DNA of 64,000 nucleotides from Billgrantia montanilacus (GTDB taxonomy: Bacteria; Pseudomonadota; Gammaproteobacteria; Pseudomonadales; Halomonadaceae), in the NCBI RefSeq assembly GCF_003336675.1, contig NZ_QPII01000009.1:62001-126000 (forward strand), given 5' to 3'. Made by a program: the position numbers and the translations under genes. Every line of letters begins with the position of its first letter. Positions within the stretch are counted from its first letter, which is position 1. Below are positions 1 to 7,295 of the stretch, piece after piece. The notes under the pieces were generated by a model. That model worked only from the letters and a program-made list of their open reading frames with translations. It had not been told where the DNA came from and did no database searches.

Positions 1-109
1 TGCCGACCATCCACGCCACCAGCCCGGCCTGGAACAGACGTTGCAGCAGCAGGCCGCCCAGGCCGACAGTCCAGCGCGGGGTCGTCCGTGATGCCAGCGC
101 TACACTCAT
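1..109 (-). CDS. ABC transporter permease, NikB/DppB type (partial, N-terminus only)
   Basis: Only the first 36 codons lie in the window; the gene continues past base 1. The start ATG overlaps the stop of the binding-protein gene by 4 bases (ATGA at 106-109), so the two are translationally coupled. The visible N-terminus is a short Arg-containing head followed by a hydrophobic stretch (LLLQRLFQAGLVAWMVG), as in the first membrane segment of nickel/peptide-family permeases. The family assignment rests mainly on the neighbour. It is presumably the first inner-membrane channel subunit of the importer fed by the upstream binding protein. Confidence 0.6.
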   Translation of the reverse strand, partial: MSVALASRTTPRWTVGLGGLLLQRLFQAGLVAWMVG

Positions 110-1692
110 TCGCTCCACCTCAGCTCGTCGATACGATAGCTGCGCTCCAGCGGATCGATGGAGAAGCCTTCCAGCTCGACGTTGACTGCTGCGGTCTGCT
201 GGTACCAGGCCACGGGCACGACCGGCATGGCTTCGTTCAAGCGCCGCGCCACCTGCCCTGCCAGCTCGGTGCGGGCATCGGGATTGGCTTCCTGGCGCAG
301 GGTGTCGAGCCAGGAAGCCAGGTCGTCGTCGCGCCAGCCCATGGCGCCCCAGTCACCGCCCATGCCCTCGGGGTCGGTGCCGAAGTCGTCGAGCAGGGTG
401 CCGAGCGGGTCGGGCACCAGGCCGTAGTTGCGCGCCATCAGGCCCAGTTCCAGGCTACCGTCGTGGTGGCCGGAGGGGATCCCGCTGGCGTTGCCTACGT
501 CGACCTCGAGTGCGACGCCGATCTCGCGCCACTGATCCTGCAGGGCGGTGGCCACCAGCGGCAGCTCGGGGCGGTCGGAGAAGGTACGCAGGGTCAACTC
601 GAAAGGCTTACCGTCGCGCTCGAGCATGCCGCTGCCATTGGCCTCCCAACCCAGCTCGGCGAGCAGCTCACGGGCGCGCTCCACGTCTTGCGCCTCGCTG
701 GCGTCCAGGCCGAGATGCCAGGGGCCGAGGCTCGCCGGAAACAGTTCGGCCGCAGCGGCTTCGGGGTCACGCAGCAGGCCGGCGGCGATACCTTCACGGT
801 CGATGGCCAGGCTCAGCGCCTGCCGAGCGCGTGTATCTTCAAGGAAGGGGTGTTCGGCATTGACCTTGAACACGATGGTGCGCGGCAGCGGTTCGGCATG
901 CAGCGCGAGACGATCATGGCGTGCCAGCCGTGCACGGCTCGCCGGGTCGAGGGTGAACACCACGTCGGCATCGCCGCTCTCGGCCATCAGCGCGCGGGTC
1001 TCGCCGCGACCCATCGCCAGGTAGCTGGCCCTTTCGATGGCAGGTGCCTCGCCCCAATAGTCGTCGAAGTGCTCAACGTCGAGCCGCTGTGGGGGGGCCA
1101 CGGTTTCCACTCGATAGGGGCCGGTGCCGATGGCCTGGGTGACCCGCCCTTCGTCATCAAAGGCGTTTGGGGCGAGGATCAGGGTGGTGGAATGGGCAAG
1201 CAGGGCCGGCAGCGGCGCGAAGGGGCTCTCTAGCTCGATCACCACCTCGTTGCCCTCGGCCTCGATGGCCGTGATGGGCGCCGAGTCGAGAATGCCCGGC
1301 TTGGCCAGGGCGTGCTGAAGGCTCGTGGCTGCCGCTTCCGCCGTCAGCGGGCTGCCGTCGTGGAAGCTGATACCTTCACGCAGGGCGAAGCGCCAGGTCA
1401 GGCCATCGTCGCTGGCCTGCCAGGAGGCGGCCAGGCCCGGCGCCGGCTGACCGTCGGCGTCGGTGTCGACCAGCGTCTCGGCAACGCGCATGCGCGCATA
1501 CACATAACCTGAGGTCGACGGATCGGCGCCGGTGATCTCCCAGGGGGCTACCACGGAGAGCGTTCGGTCGGCGGCTGCGGACAGGGGCAGCAGGGCAAGG
1601 CCCAGGAGCAGGGAACCAGAGACCAGGGAGCCAGAGAGCAGAGAGCGGGTGGGCTGGGAACGGTGGGACTGGAAACGACGGAGCAGTGGCAT
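106..1692 (-). CDS. ABC transporter substrate-binding protein, SBP_bac_5 (NikA/DppA/OppA) family
   Basis: A 528-residue periplasmic binding protein. Residues 1-41 form a signal peptide (Arg-rich head, hydrophobic LLLGLALLPLSAAA). The mature part has the class C layout: a GYVYARMRVAETLV stretch near the start, the family region RFALREGISFHDGSPLTAE, then GTGPYRV and RQALSLAIDREGIA. It starts 55 bases after the DUF1826 gene on the same strand and is coupled to the permease gene downstream, so all three look like one Zur-controlled operon. Members bind peptides, Ni-ligand complexes or opine metallophores. The Zur-like operator makes a metal complex the best guess, but the ligand cannot be read from sequence. 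Confidence 0.85.
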   Translation of the reverse strand: MPLLRRFQSHRSQPTRSLLSGSLVSGSLLLGLALLPLSAAADRTLSVVAPWEITGADPSTSGYVYARMRVAETLVDTDADGQPAPGLAASWQASDDGLTWRFALREGISFHDGSPLTAEAAATSLQHALAKPGILDSAPITAIEAEGNEVVIELESPFAPLPALLAHSTTLILAPNAFDDEGRVTQAIGTGPYRVETVAPPQRLDVEHFDDYWGEAPAIERASYLAMGRGETRALMAESGDADVVFTLDPASRARLARHDRLALHAEPLPRTIVFKVNAEHPFLEDTRARQALSLAIDREGIAAGLLRDPEAAAAELFPASLGPWHLGLDASEAQDVERARELLAELGWEANGSGMLERDGKPFELTLRTFSDRPELPLVATALQDQWREIGVALEVDVGNASGIPSGHHDGSLELGLMARNYGLVPDPLGTLLDDFGTDPEGMGGDWGAMGWRDDDLASWLDTLRQEANPDARTELAGQVARRLNEAMPVVPVAWYQQTAAVNVELEGFSIDPLERSYRIDELRWSE

Positions 1693-1747
1693 CGCAGGAT
1701 CTTCCTTGCGTGGTTTGATGTGACAGACGATAGGCGGCGCAGGCGTG

Positions 1748-2392
1748 TCAGCCCGGGTCCAGCGCCAGCAACAGGCGGCGCTCGCCCATGGCGGGCTGAG
1801 GGCTGCGGTGCACCAGGCCGCGCTCTTCGTTGCCGACCCAGCCGCAGCCTTTCAGCAGGGCCAGGTCGCCTACGCCAATCTGTCGAATGGCGCCAGGGTC
1901 GGCAACGACATCGGGTTTGTCCGGACGCGGGGCGCCGAGCCCCGCCCGGTTGACTGCATATTCGGGTAGCCACTCGCTGGCCGGGCCGGCATAGGTACTC
2001 ACCAGACGCACCGGCAGGTTATCGACGTGGAAACGCGGACACATGGCGCCGTCGAGGGTGCGCAGGCGAATGCCGATGGTGTCGGTCGAGAACAGGTAGG
2101 CCATGGCCTCGGCGATGGTGCCGATATCCTTCACCAGCGCTTCACCGGCCTCTGGGGCGGGCAATCGACGCGTCAGGTCCTCCTGCATGGCCTGGCCCGG
2201 TGCGCCGCGCCAGTGCCATTCGAGGCCGCGCTGGTGGCCGAGCTGAGCCCGCACGGCCAGGGTCAGGGCCGAGTCGAGCCGGCGCTCCATCACCGCCAGG
2301 GTAATGTCATCGTCGAAGATGCGGGGCAGTACCTCGATGTCCTGGCCGAAGGCCCAGTGCGTGGAGGTGTCAGCGGTGGTACGGGGCAGCAT
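1748..2392 (-). CDS. DUF1826 family protein (214 aa)
   Basis: The start at 2392 is chosen because GGAGG lies 4 bases upstream and because a longer reading frame would run through the Zur-like box at 2401-2423. No signal peptide or membrane segment is evident, so it is probably cytoplasmic. It is rich in His, Asp, Cys and Trp (for example MCPRFHVDNLPVRLV and LLKGCGWVGNEERGLVHR), which may supply metal ligands. From family knowledge, DUF1826 genes recur in zinc-limitation gene sets beside COG0523 chaperones; the biochemical role is unknown. Here it heads the operon with the NikA-type transporter. Confidence 0.8.
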   Translation of the reverse strand: MLPRTTADTSTHWAFGQDIEVLPRIFDDDITLAVMERRLDSALTLAVRAQLGHQRGLEWHWRGAPGQAMQEDLTRRLPAPEAGEALVKDIGTIAEAMAYLFSTDTIGIRLRTLDGAMCPRFHVDNLPVRLVSTYAGPASEWLPEYAVNRAGLGAPRPDKPDVVADPGAIRQIGVGDLALLKGCGWVGNEERGLVHRSPQPAMGERRLLLALDPG

Positions 2393-2400
2393 CTCGCCTC

Positions 2401-2423
2401 CTTTTGTAACAATATAACATATC
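2401..2423 (-). promoter_or_regulatory. Zur-like operator upstream of the DUF1826 operon
   Basis: On the minus strand the site reads GATATGTTATA followed by a degenerate second half, TTGTTACA. The left half matches the enterobacterial Zur consensus half-site (GAAATGTTATA) at 10 of 11 bases. It lies 9-31 bases upstream of the DUF1826 start codon, so repressor binding would block the promoter or early transcription. The weaker right half lowers confidence for this single site, but three similar sites occur in the window. Confidence 0.55.
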
Positions 2424-2568
2424 ATTTGTGCTGCGAATGACCCCTTGATGTGGAACCTTAGGGAGGTGATCGAAGCCATGGGTTTGTAGCAATGTTTTGA
2501 ACGATGGGGTTGAGGTAACGAGGTTGAAGCAACGACTACGGTAGCTGGCTGAACGTTGAGAATGATTC

Positions 2569-2581
2569 GTTATAACATAAC
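2569..2581. promoter_or_regulatory. Zur-like operator, core GTTATAACATAAC
   Basis: Core GTTATAACATAAC inside CGTTAT-AAC-ATAACG (perfect 6-base arms). The same 13 bases occur before the second zinc permease at 28815. It lies 177 bases upstream of DUF1826 and 231 bases upstream of the EamA gene. On the plus strand it is followed by about 160 bases and a strong terminator. It may control a short plus-strand transcript, act as a second site for the DUF1826 operon, or both. Confidence 0.6.
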
Positions 2582-2584
2582 GTA

Positions 2585-2777
2585 TTGGGCATGACTATTC
2601 TCTCCGCGACTCTCTCCGCGACAGGTTTTTCCCCACGACACTGTTCCAGTCACACCTCGACCTCTGCATGGTCGAATGCGCCATTTTGGGGCGCCGCACT
2701 TGCCGTGGTCTGCGCCAGCCATTAGGTTGTTAATCAACAAGCCCCGCCGACCCTTACGGTCGGCGGGGTGGTTTTTT
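2585..2777 (+). ncRNA. Candidate Zur-controlled short transcript (sRNA or small mRNA)
   Basis: No recognisable gene lies between the Zur-like box at 2569-2581 and the strong terminator at 2742-2777, yet that arrangement is what a short independent transcript of roughly 190 bases would look like. A 44-codon frame (2591-2725, ATG to TAG) fits inside it, ending in FWGAALAVVCASH and containing three His and two Cys. It has no Shine-Dalgarno sequence, and its third-position GC is lower than that of neighbouring genes. Either an sRNA or a small leaderless message is possible. This is inference from layout only. Confidence 0.25.
2742..2777 (+). terminator. Rho-independent terminator
   Basis: Perfect 11-bp stem CCCCGCCGACC / GGTCGGCGGGG (2742-2752 with 2758-2768), a 5-base loop, then TGGTTTTTT. 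The T-run is on the plus strand, so it ends rightward transcription. No annotated rightward gene precedes it, and it sits only 34 bases before the EamA start codon. It therefore ends an unannotated transcript or attenuates the EamA leader. Confidence 0.85.
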
Positions 2778-2811
2778 GGGTCGCCGGGATTCGGCATAGG
2801 GGGAGGTCGCC

Positions 2812-3687
2812 ATGACGCCGTCGTTGAAGGGCATCCTGTGCATGTGTATGGGTGTGCTGTGCCTGGCCATTGGCGATGCCATCGCCAAGTGGCTGGGCGA
2901 GGTGCACTCGCCGCTGCAGATCATCTTCTTCCGCACCCTGGTCTCGCTGCCGCTTATCGCCGTGCTGGCCCACTTCGGCGGTGGGCTCACCAAGCTTCGC
3001 ACTCGTCGCCCCGGGGTGCACCTGGTGCGCGGCCTGATCTACACCGGCACCATGTTCTTCTTCGTGCTCGGCCTGACGCTGCTGCCCCTTGCCGAGGCGA
3101 CTGCCATCGCCTTCGTCGCTCCGCTGTTCGTCACGCTGCTCTCGGTACCGCTGCTGGGCGAGAAGATCGACCCGCCGGTGATGGCAGCGTCGCTGCTGGG
3201 CTTCGTGGGGGTGCTGGTGGTGGTGCGCCCCGGCGGTGACGCCTTTCATCCGGGGGCGCTGGCGCTGCTGGCGGCGGCCGTCTTCTATGCGCTGATGATG
3301 ATCACCGCGCGGCGTTATGGTGCCCGCGAGCACCTCTGGGCGATGGTGTTCTACATGACACTGGTGCCGATGGTGCTGACTGCCCTGGCGCTACCCTGGG
3401 TGTGGCAGACGCCGCACCCCTGGCATTGGCTGGGTTTTCTCGGGGCGGGGATCATCGGCGTGGGGGCCACGGCCTTCATCACCCTGGCATTTCGTTTTGC
3501 CCCGGCGGCCATTGCCGCGCCCTTCGACTACACGGCCATGCTTTGGGCGGTGCTGCTGGGCTGGTGGTTCTGGGGTGAAATGCCGGATGTCTGGGTGTTC
3601 GTCGGCAGTACGCTGATTATCGGCAGTGGCCTGGCGATCGCCTATCACGATCGCCGCACGACCCTGAAGCGGCGGCCTACTTCTTAA
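2812..3687 (+). CDS. EamA/DMT family transporter
   Basis: A 291-residue inner-membrane protein with two EamA repeats and about ten hydrophobic segments. The first repeat opens with an acidic/basic motif in TM1 (AIGDAIAKWLG) and includes FFRTLVSLP; the second spans roughly residues 150-285. The start is supported by GGGGGAGG 5 bases upstream. Family members export amino acids, metabolites or, in opine-metallophore loci, the metallophore itself. Here it follows a Zur-like box and stands opposite a Zur-type importer operon, but no metallophore biosynthesis gene is visible. It overlaps the end of the Mn permease gene by 4 bases, convergently. Confidence 0.85.
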   Translation: MTPSLKGILCMCMGVLCLAIGDAIAKWLGEVHSPLQIIFFRTLVSLPLIAVLAHFGGGLTKLRTRRPGVHLVRGLIYTGTMFFFVLGLTLLPLAEATAIAFVAPLFVTLLSVPLLGEKIDPPVMAASLLGFVGVLVVVRPGGDAFHPGALALLAAAVFYALMMITARRYGAREHLWAMVFYMTLVPMVLTALALPWVWQTPHPWHWLGFLGAGIIGVGATAFITLAFRFAPAAIAAPFDYTAMLWAVLLGWWFWGEMPDVWVFVGSTLIIGSGLAIAYHDRRTTLKRRPTS

Positions 3688-4613
3688 ACACGATTCAATC
3701 GCCAGCGCCGCCAGTGGCGTGCCACCAGTCCATGCTTGGGGGCCGCCAGCAGTGCGATAAGGAACAGGCTCGAGGCCACCAGCACGATGGCGCCGCCCGA
3801 GGCGACATCCAGCGATACCGAGAGCACCAGCCCCACCACGGCGGAAATCACGCCGACGCTGACCGAGATCGCCAGCATGGTGGGGAAGCGGTCGGTGAGC
3901 AGGTGGGCCGTGGCGCCGGGGGTGATCAGCATCGCCACCACCAGGATGATGCCCACGGTTTCCAGGCTGGCGACGATCGTCAGCGTCAGCAGCAAGATCA
4001 GGCCGTAGTGAATGAGGCTGGTATTGAAGCCCAGAGCCTGGGCCTGCTGCGGATCGAAGGTATAGAGAAGCAACGGCCGATAGGCGAGCCAGATGGCCAG
4101 CACGGCCACCAGGCTGGCCACCAGTGTCAGTATTAGCGCCGTGGTCTGCACGCCCAGCACGTTGCCGAAGAGGATATGCATCAGGTGGGTGCTGGTGGCA
4201 ATCTTGCTGATGATCACGATGCCCAGCGCGAAAGCGGCGGTGAACATCAAGCCCATGGCGGCATCCGCCTTGATGCGCGTATGGCGTTCGAGGGCGCCGA
4301 TGCCCAGCGAAGTCAGCGCGCCGGTGATGAAGGCGCCGATGAAGAACGGCCAGCCCAACAGGTAGGCGATGGCCACCCCTGGCAGTACCGCATGGGAGAT
4401 GGCGTCGCCCAGCAGCGACCAGCGCTTTAGAACCACGTAGCATGAGAGTAGTCCGCAGATGGCCCCCACCAGTACCGAGGTGAGCAAGGCGCGCTGCATG
4501 AAGCGGTACTCGAAGGGAGCCGCCAGAGGTTCGGGGAGCAGACTGACCGCCATCATCAGCAGGGCAATCAAGGCGTCGATGACGCCGGTGGCCAGGGCTT
4601 CAAGCGGCAACAC
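3684..4613 (-). CDS. Manganese ABC transporter permease (ABC-3 family, MntC/SitC type)
   Basis: A 309-residue inner-membrane protein with about eight to nine hydrophobic helices, typical of ZnuB/TroC/SitC permeases. It has the family signature around residues 70-80 (GDAISHAVLPGVAIAYLLG) and ETVGIILVVAMLITPGATA in the second half. The last gene of the operon, it overlaps the ATPase gene by 14 bases. Manganese rather than zinc is inferred from the divergent mntR gene and the SitA/MntA-like binding protein. Iron as a second substrate cannot be excluded. Confidence 0.88.
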   Translation of the reverse strand: MLPLEALATGVIDALIALLMMAVSLLPEPLAAPFEYRFMQRALLTSVLVGAICGLLSCYVVLKRWSLLGDAISHAVLPGVAIAYLLGWPFFIGAFITGALTSLGIGALERHTRIKADAAMGLMFTAAFALGIVIISKIATSTHLMHILFGNVLGVQTTALILTLVASLVAVLAIWLAYRPLLLYTFDPQQAQALGFNTSLIHYGLILLLTLTIVASLETVGIILVVAMLITPGATAHLLTDRFPTMLAISVSVGVISAVVGLVLSVSLDVASGGAIVLVASSLFLIALLAAPKHGLVARHWRRWRLNRV

Positions 4614-5388
4614 GCACGCCTCCGTGCCTGGCGTCGGGCGTACCGACCGCCAGGCGAGCCAGCATGGTGTCGCTGAGCATTTCGCCAGGCGATCCCATGC
4701 CGATGAGGGTGCGGTTGATCAGCAGGACGTTGTCGGCATGGCGCCGCGCGCTGGGCATGTCATGGGTCACCATGATGACGGTGTGCCCGTTGCTGCGCTC
4801 ACGCTCGAGTGTCGCGAGAATCAGGGCTTCGCTGGGTGGGTCGACTCCGGCCAAGGGTTCGTCGAGCAGCAGGATCTTGGCTTTCTGAGCCAGGGCGCGA
4901 GCCAGCATCACGCGCTTCTTCTGTCCGCCGGAGAGCTCACCGATGGGACGCGTTGCATGATCCGCCATGTCGACGGCCTCGAGGGCGGCCTCTGCGGCCT
5001 GCCGGTGGCTGGGGTTGGCCCAATGCCGGGGCAGCAGACGCTGCCATAGTGGATCTTCGCGCATCAGGCCGTAGCGGCCGGTCAGCACCGTCTCGCGAAC
5101 CGAAATGGGAAAATCCCACTCCATGTTCTCATGCTGGGCCATGTAGGCGATGTTGCCGGCCCTGCGCTGTGCAGCGGGGCTGTCGCCGAGGATCCGCAGT
5201 TCGCCGCGCAGCGGCGAGAGACTGCCGATGACAAGATTCAGCAGGCTCGATTTCCCGGCGCCGTTGGGGCCGATGATGGCCGTCCACTGCCCTTGAGGCA
5301 GCGTCAAGGTGATGTCCTCCAGCACGGGATGCTGGTGGTAGGCCGCATAGAGCCGCGTTGCCTGAAGTGCCGGAATTGAATCAGTCAT
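4600..5388 (-). CDS. Manganese ABC transporter ATP-binding protein
   Basis: ATPase of the Mn importer. Walker A is GPNGAGKS, the Q-loop region is AYMAQHENMEWDFPISVRE, the signature is LSGGQKKR, Walker B is ILLLDEPLAG, and the switch His is in VTHDMP. The ENMEWDFP stretch is typical of SitB/MntB-type ATPases for Mn and Fe. The start is taken at MTDSIPAL (5388); MGMTDS at 5394 is equally possible. A longer upstream frame is rejected because it lies inside the binding-protein gene. The start overlaps the binding-protein stop (5381-5388), indicating coupled translation. Confidence 0.9.
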   Translation of the reverse strand: MTDSIPALQATRLYAAYHQHPVLEDITLTLPQGQWTAIIGPNGAGKSSLLNLVIGSLSPLRGELRILGDSPAAQRRAGNIAYMAQHENMEWDFPISVRETVLTGRYGLMREDPLWQRLLPRHWANPSHRQAAEAALEAVDMADHATRPIGELSGGQKKRVMLARALAQKAKILLLDEPLAGVDPPSEALILATLERERSNGHTVIMVTHDMPSARRHADNVLLINRTLIGMGSPGEMLSDTMLARLAVGTPDARHGGVRVAA

Positions 5389-6310
5389 GCCCATCACCCA
5401 GGGTATCGCCCAGCAGCCGGCCGTTGTGGCGCAGCATGCCGGCGTAGTCCGGTGCGTCGCCGTCCGGCTCACTGAGGGAGTCGACGTAGAGGGGGCCGGC
5501 GATCTTCACCTGGGTTTCGTCGGCCACGCTGCGGACATGGCGGTCGGAGATGGTGCTCTCCCAGAAGAGTGCGGCCGGCTGCTTTTCCTCGATCATGTCG
5601 ACAATGCGCATGATCTGGCGCGGCGAGCCCTCTTCCTCGGCATTGTTGCCCCAGATGCCGTCGTGCTCGAAACCGAAGGCGTCGGCGAAGTAGAGGAAGG
5701 CCGCTTCACTGGAAATGAGCAGGCGCTTCTCCTCGGGAATGGCTGCGAGGGCTTCCGTCAGTTCATCGAACAGCGCATGTAGCGAGTCAACCAGCGCCTC
5801 GGCGCGTGCCTGGAAAGCCTCGGCAGCGGCTGGCCGCGCCTCGGCGAGCGTGTCGGCGATCACCTGAGCGTATGCGGCGGCGGCGCGCGGGTCCATCCAC
5901 AGGTGCGGATCGGCCTCGCCGGCGAAGTCACCGGTGGCGATCGGCTGGGTGGGATAGCCGCTCAGCTCTGCCAGAGCGACCACCGGGACGCCCTCGCTTA
6001 CCGTTGCGTTGACCTGGCCAATCCACTGCTCGAGGCCGTAACCGTTGTAGAACACCACGTCGGCTTGCTCGAGCGTGATGAAGTTGCTCGGAACCAGCTC
6101 CCACTCATGCACCTCCGCGCCCACCGGGGTCAGCACGTCGACCTGGGCGTCCTCGCCCGCGACCTCGCGAACCAGGTCGCCCAGCACCGAGAAGGTGGCG
6201 GCCACCCTGAGCGGGGTCTCGGCGGCCTGTGTCGTCGTGATCGACAGCGCTGTGGTCGACAGCGCTAACGTAAGGGCGCTGAGTAGCGTGAAGCCTCTGG
6301 GGGCTGGCAT
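5381..6310 (-). CDS. Manganese ABC transporter substrate-binding protein (cluster A-I, MntA/SitA/TroA type)
   Basis: A 309-residue periplasmic metal-binding protein. The start at 6310 has GAGGAGAG upstream and gives a signal peptide ending ITTTQAAE. The mature protein begins RVAATFSVLGDLVREVAG, the usual A-I opening. Metal ligands are expected at the His in VGAEVHEWELVPS, the His in EADPHLWMDP, the Glu in ISSEAAFLYFADAFG and an Asp late in the protein. The first ligand context (HEWEP-type) and the Glu fit Mn/Fe proteins rather than ZnuA, and there is no His-rich loop. First gene of the operon, divergent from mntR. Confidence 0.88.
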   Translation of the reverse strand: MPAPRGFTLLSALTLALSTTALSITTTQAAETPLRVAATFSVLGDLVREVAGEDAQVDVLTPVGAEVHEWELVPSNFITLEQADVVFYNGYGLEQWIGQVNATVSEGVPVVALAELSGYPTQPIATGDFAGEADPHLWMDPRAAAAYAQVIADTLAEARPAAAEAFQARAEALVDSLHALFDELTEALAAIPEEKRLLISSEAAFLYFADAFGFEHDGIWGNNAEEEGSPRQIMRIVDMIEEKQPAALFWESTISDRHVRSVADETQVKIAGPLYVDSLSEPDGDAPDYAGMLRHNGRLLGDTLGDGHD

Positions 6311-6375
6311 CGGGCACTCTCCTCTGGTGTCTGACCGTTGATGGTCAGTTGTTACGTTGCAGCGAGTTTGTGAGC

Positions 6376-6403
6376 GCATAGCTAATATTTTAGCCAAGGT
6401 TAA
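6376..6403. promoter_or_regulatory. Candidate MntR operator between mntR and the Mn transporter operon
   Basis: The 165-base divergent spacer holds TTAGCCAAGGTTAA (6390-6403), an inverted repeat with one mismatch, and GCATAGC (6376-6382), which resembles a half-site of enterobacterial MntR boxes (AACATAGC). The AT-rich stretch lies 66-93 bases upstream of the binding-protein start and about 73-100 upstream of mntR, a natural place for a shared operator. The match to a known consensus is only partial. Confidence 0.35.
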
Positions 6404-6475
6404 CTTATTAGGTAGTAGGAAATCTCTATCGGGCTTCTATTGCTGCCCTATGAGCACATTGGCTATATTGGCGCG

Positions 6476-6958
6476 ATGACCAACTCCCCGAACGATGTGA
6501 CGCCGTATCGCCTTTGCAAGGCGGATGCCCTGCCGCCCAGCGACCAGCATGCGCAGCAGTACGCAGCCGTGCGCAATGCCCATGAAACCGAGCTGCTCGA
6601 GGATTATGTGGAGCTGATCGCCGACCTGCTGAAGCACCAGGGTGAGGCGCGCTCGACGGATATCGCGGCGCGAATGGGAGTCAGCCAGGCCACGGTCTCG
6701 AAGACGGTGACCCGGCTGAAGTCTCTGGGGCTGGTTTCCAGCAAGCCCTATCGCTCACTTTTCTTGACCGAGAAGGGAGAGGCGATGGCGGCCATGTCGC
6801 ACCAGCGTCATGCCATCGTGCTGAAGTTCCTGCGTGCCCTGGGCGTCAGCGATCACACGGCGCGAATCGATGCCGAGGGCATGGAGCACCATGTCAGCCA
6901 GGAAACCCTGGATATCATGCAGCGGTTTTCGCGCGAGCAGGAGCGCGGAGGCTCCTGA
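6476..6958 (+). CDS. mntR: Manganese-responsive regulator MntR (DtxR family)
   Basis: A 160-residue metalloregulator. The winged HTH includes DYVELIADLLKHQGEARSTD and GVSQATVSKTVTRLKSLGLV. The metal-binding helix region matches E. coli MntR closely: LTEKGE, SHQRHAIVLKFLRALGVS, and DAEGMEHHVSQETL with the paired His ligands. The ATG at 6476 is chosen over a TTG 36 bases upstream, although no strong ribosome site precedes either. It is divergent from the Mn ABC operon, which it presumably represses when Mn is sufficient. The stop codon coincides with the first base of a 46-bp repeat. Confidence 0.92.
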   Translation: MTNSPNDVTPYRLCKADALPPSDQHAQQYAAVRNAHETELLEDYVELIADLLKHQGEARSTDIAARMGVSQATVSKTVTRLKSLGLVSSKPYRSLFLTEKGEAMAAMSHQRHAIVLKFLRALGVSDHTARIDAEGMEHHVSQETLDIMQRFSREQERGGS

Positions 6959-7001
6959 GCTGAAGCTACTCCGACAGCGGCGTGGCAACGTTGGTGGAGA
7001 A
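6956..7001. repeat. 46-bp direct repeat, copy 1 (REP-like family)
   Basis: Begins TGAGCTGAAGCTACTCCGAC at the mntR stop codon and ends GGTGGAGAA. It is identical over 46 bases to 7141-7186, 185 bases away. The core AGCTGAAGCT is nearly self-complementary. The 139 bases between the copies contain GC-rich inverted pieces but no gene. Related, more diverged copies occur at 38486-38636. The 6959-7295 spacer holds only this element and the 3' side of thiE. Confidence 0.85.
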
Positions 7002-7140
7002 TGCCGCTGTTGGAGCGCTCGGCTCGGCGCTCCGAGTCCCCATCGCGACTGGCGCCGATAGGCGCCTCGGCGGAGGCTGAAAGGTTGGTTGTTCTCGCGA
7101 ATACCGGCAACACCGCCGGGAGGCCTGCGGCCTCCAGTCG

Positions 7141-7186
7141 TGAGCTGAAGCTACTCCGACAGCGGCGTGGCAACGTTGGTGGAGAA
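7141..7186. repeat. 46-bp direct repeat, copy 2 (REP-like family)
   Basis: Perfect second copy of 6956-7001, preceded by CCAGTCG so that the extended core reads GTCGTGAGCTGAAGCT, the same form seen at 38547. It lies 110 bases beyond the thiE stop. The perfect identity suggests a recent duplication or gene conversion. Confidence 0.85.
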
Positions 7187-7295
7187 AATCGCTAAGGGAG
7201 GACGATTTATAACGTCTTGACCATCCGAACTCTTTCAGTGTGGCTCAAGATTGGCCCGATGGCTGATCAAGGTGAGTAATCAGGAATACCTTTAT

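Noticed and set aside
2570..2797. 75-residue minus-strand frame in the DUF1826/EamA spacer
   Set aside because: It runs through the rightward terminator hairpin and the Zur-like core, has an unusual composition and no ribosome site.
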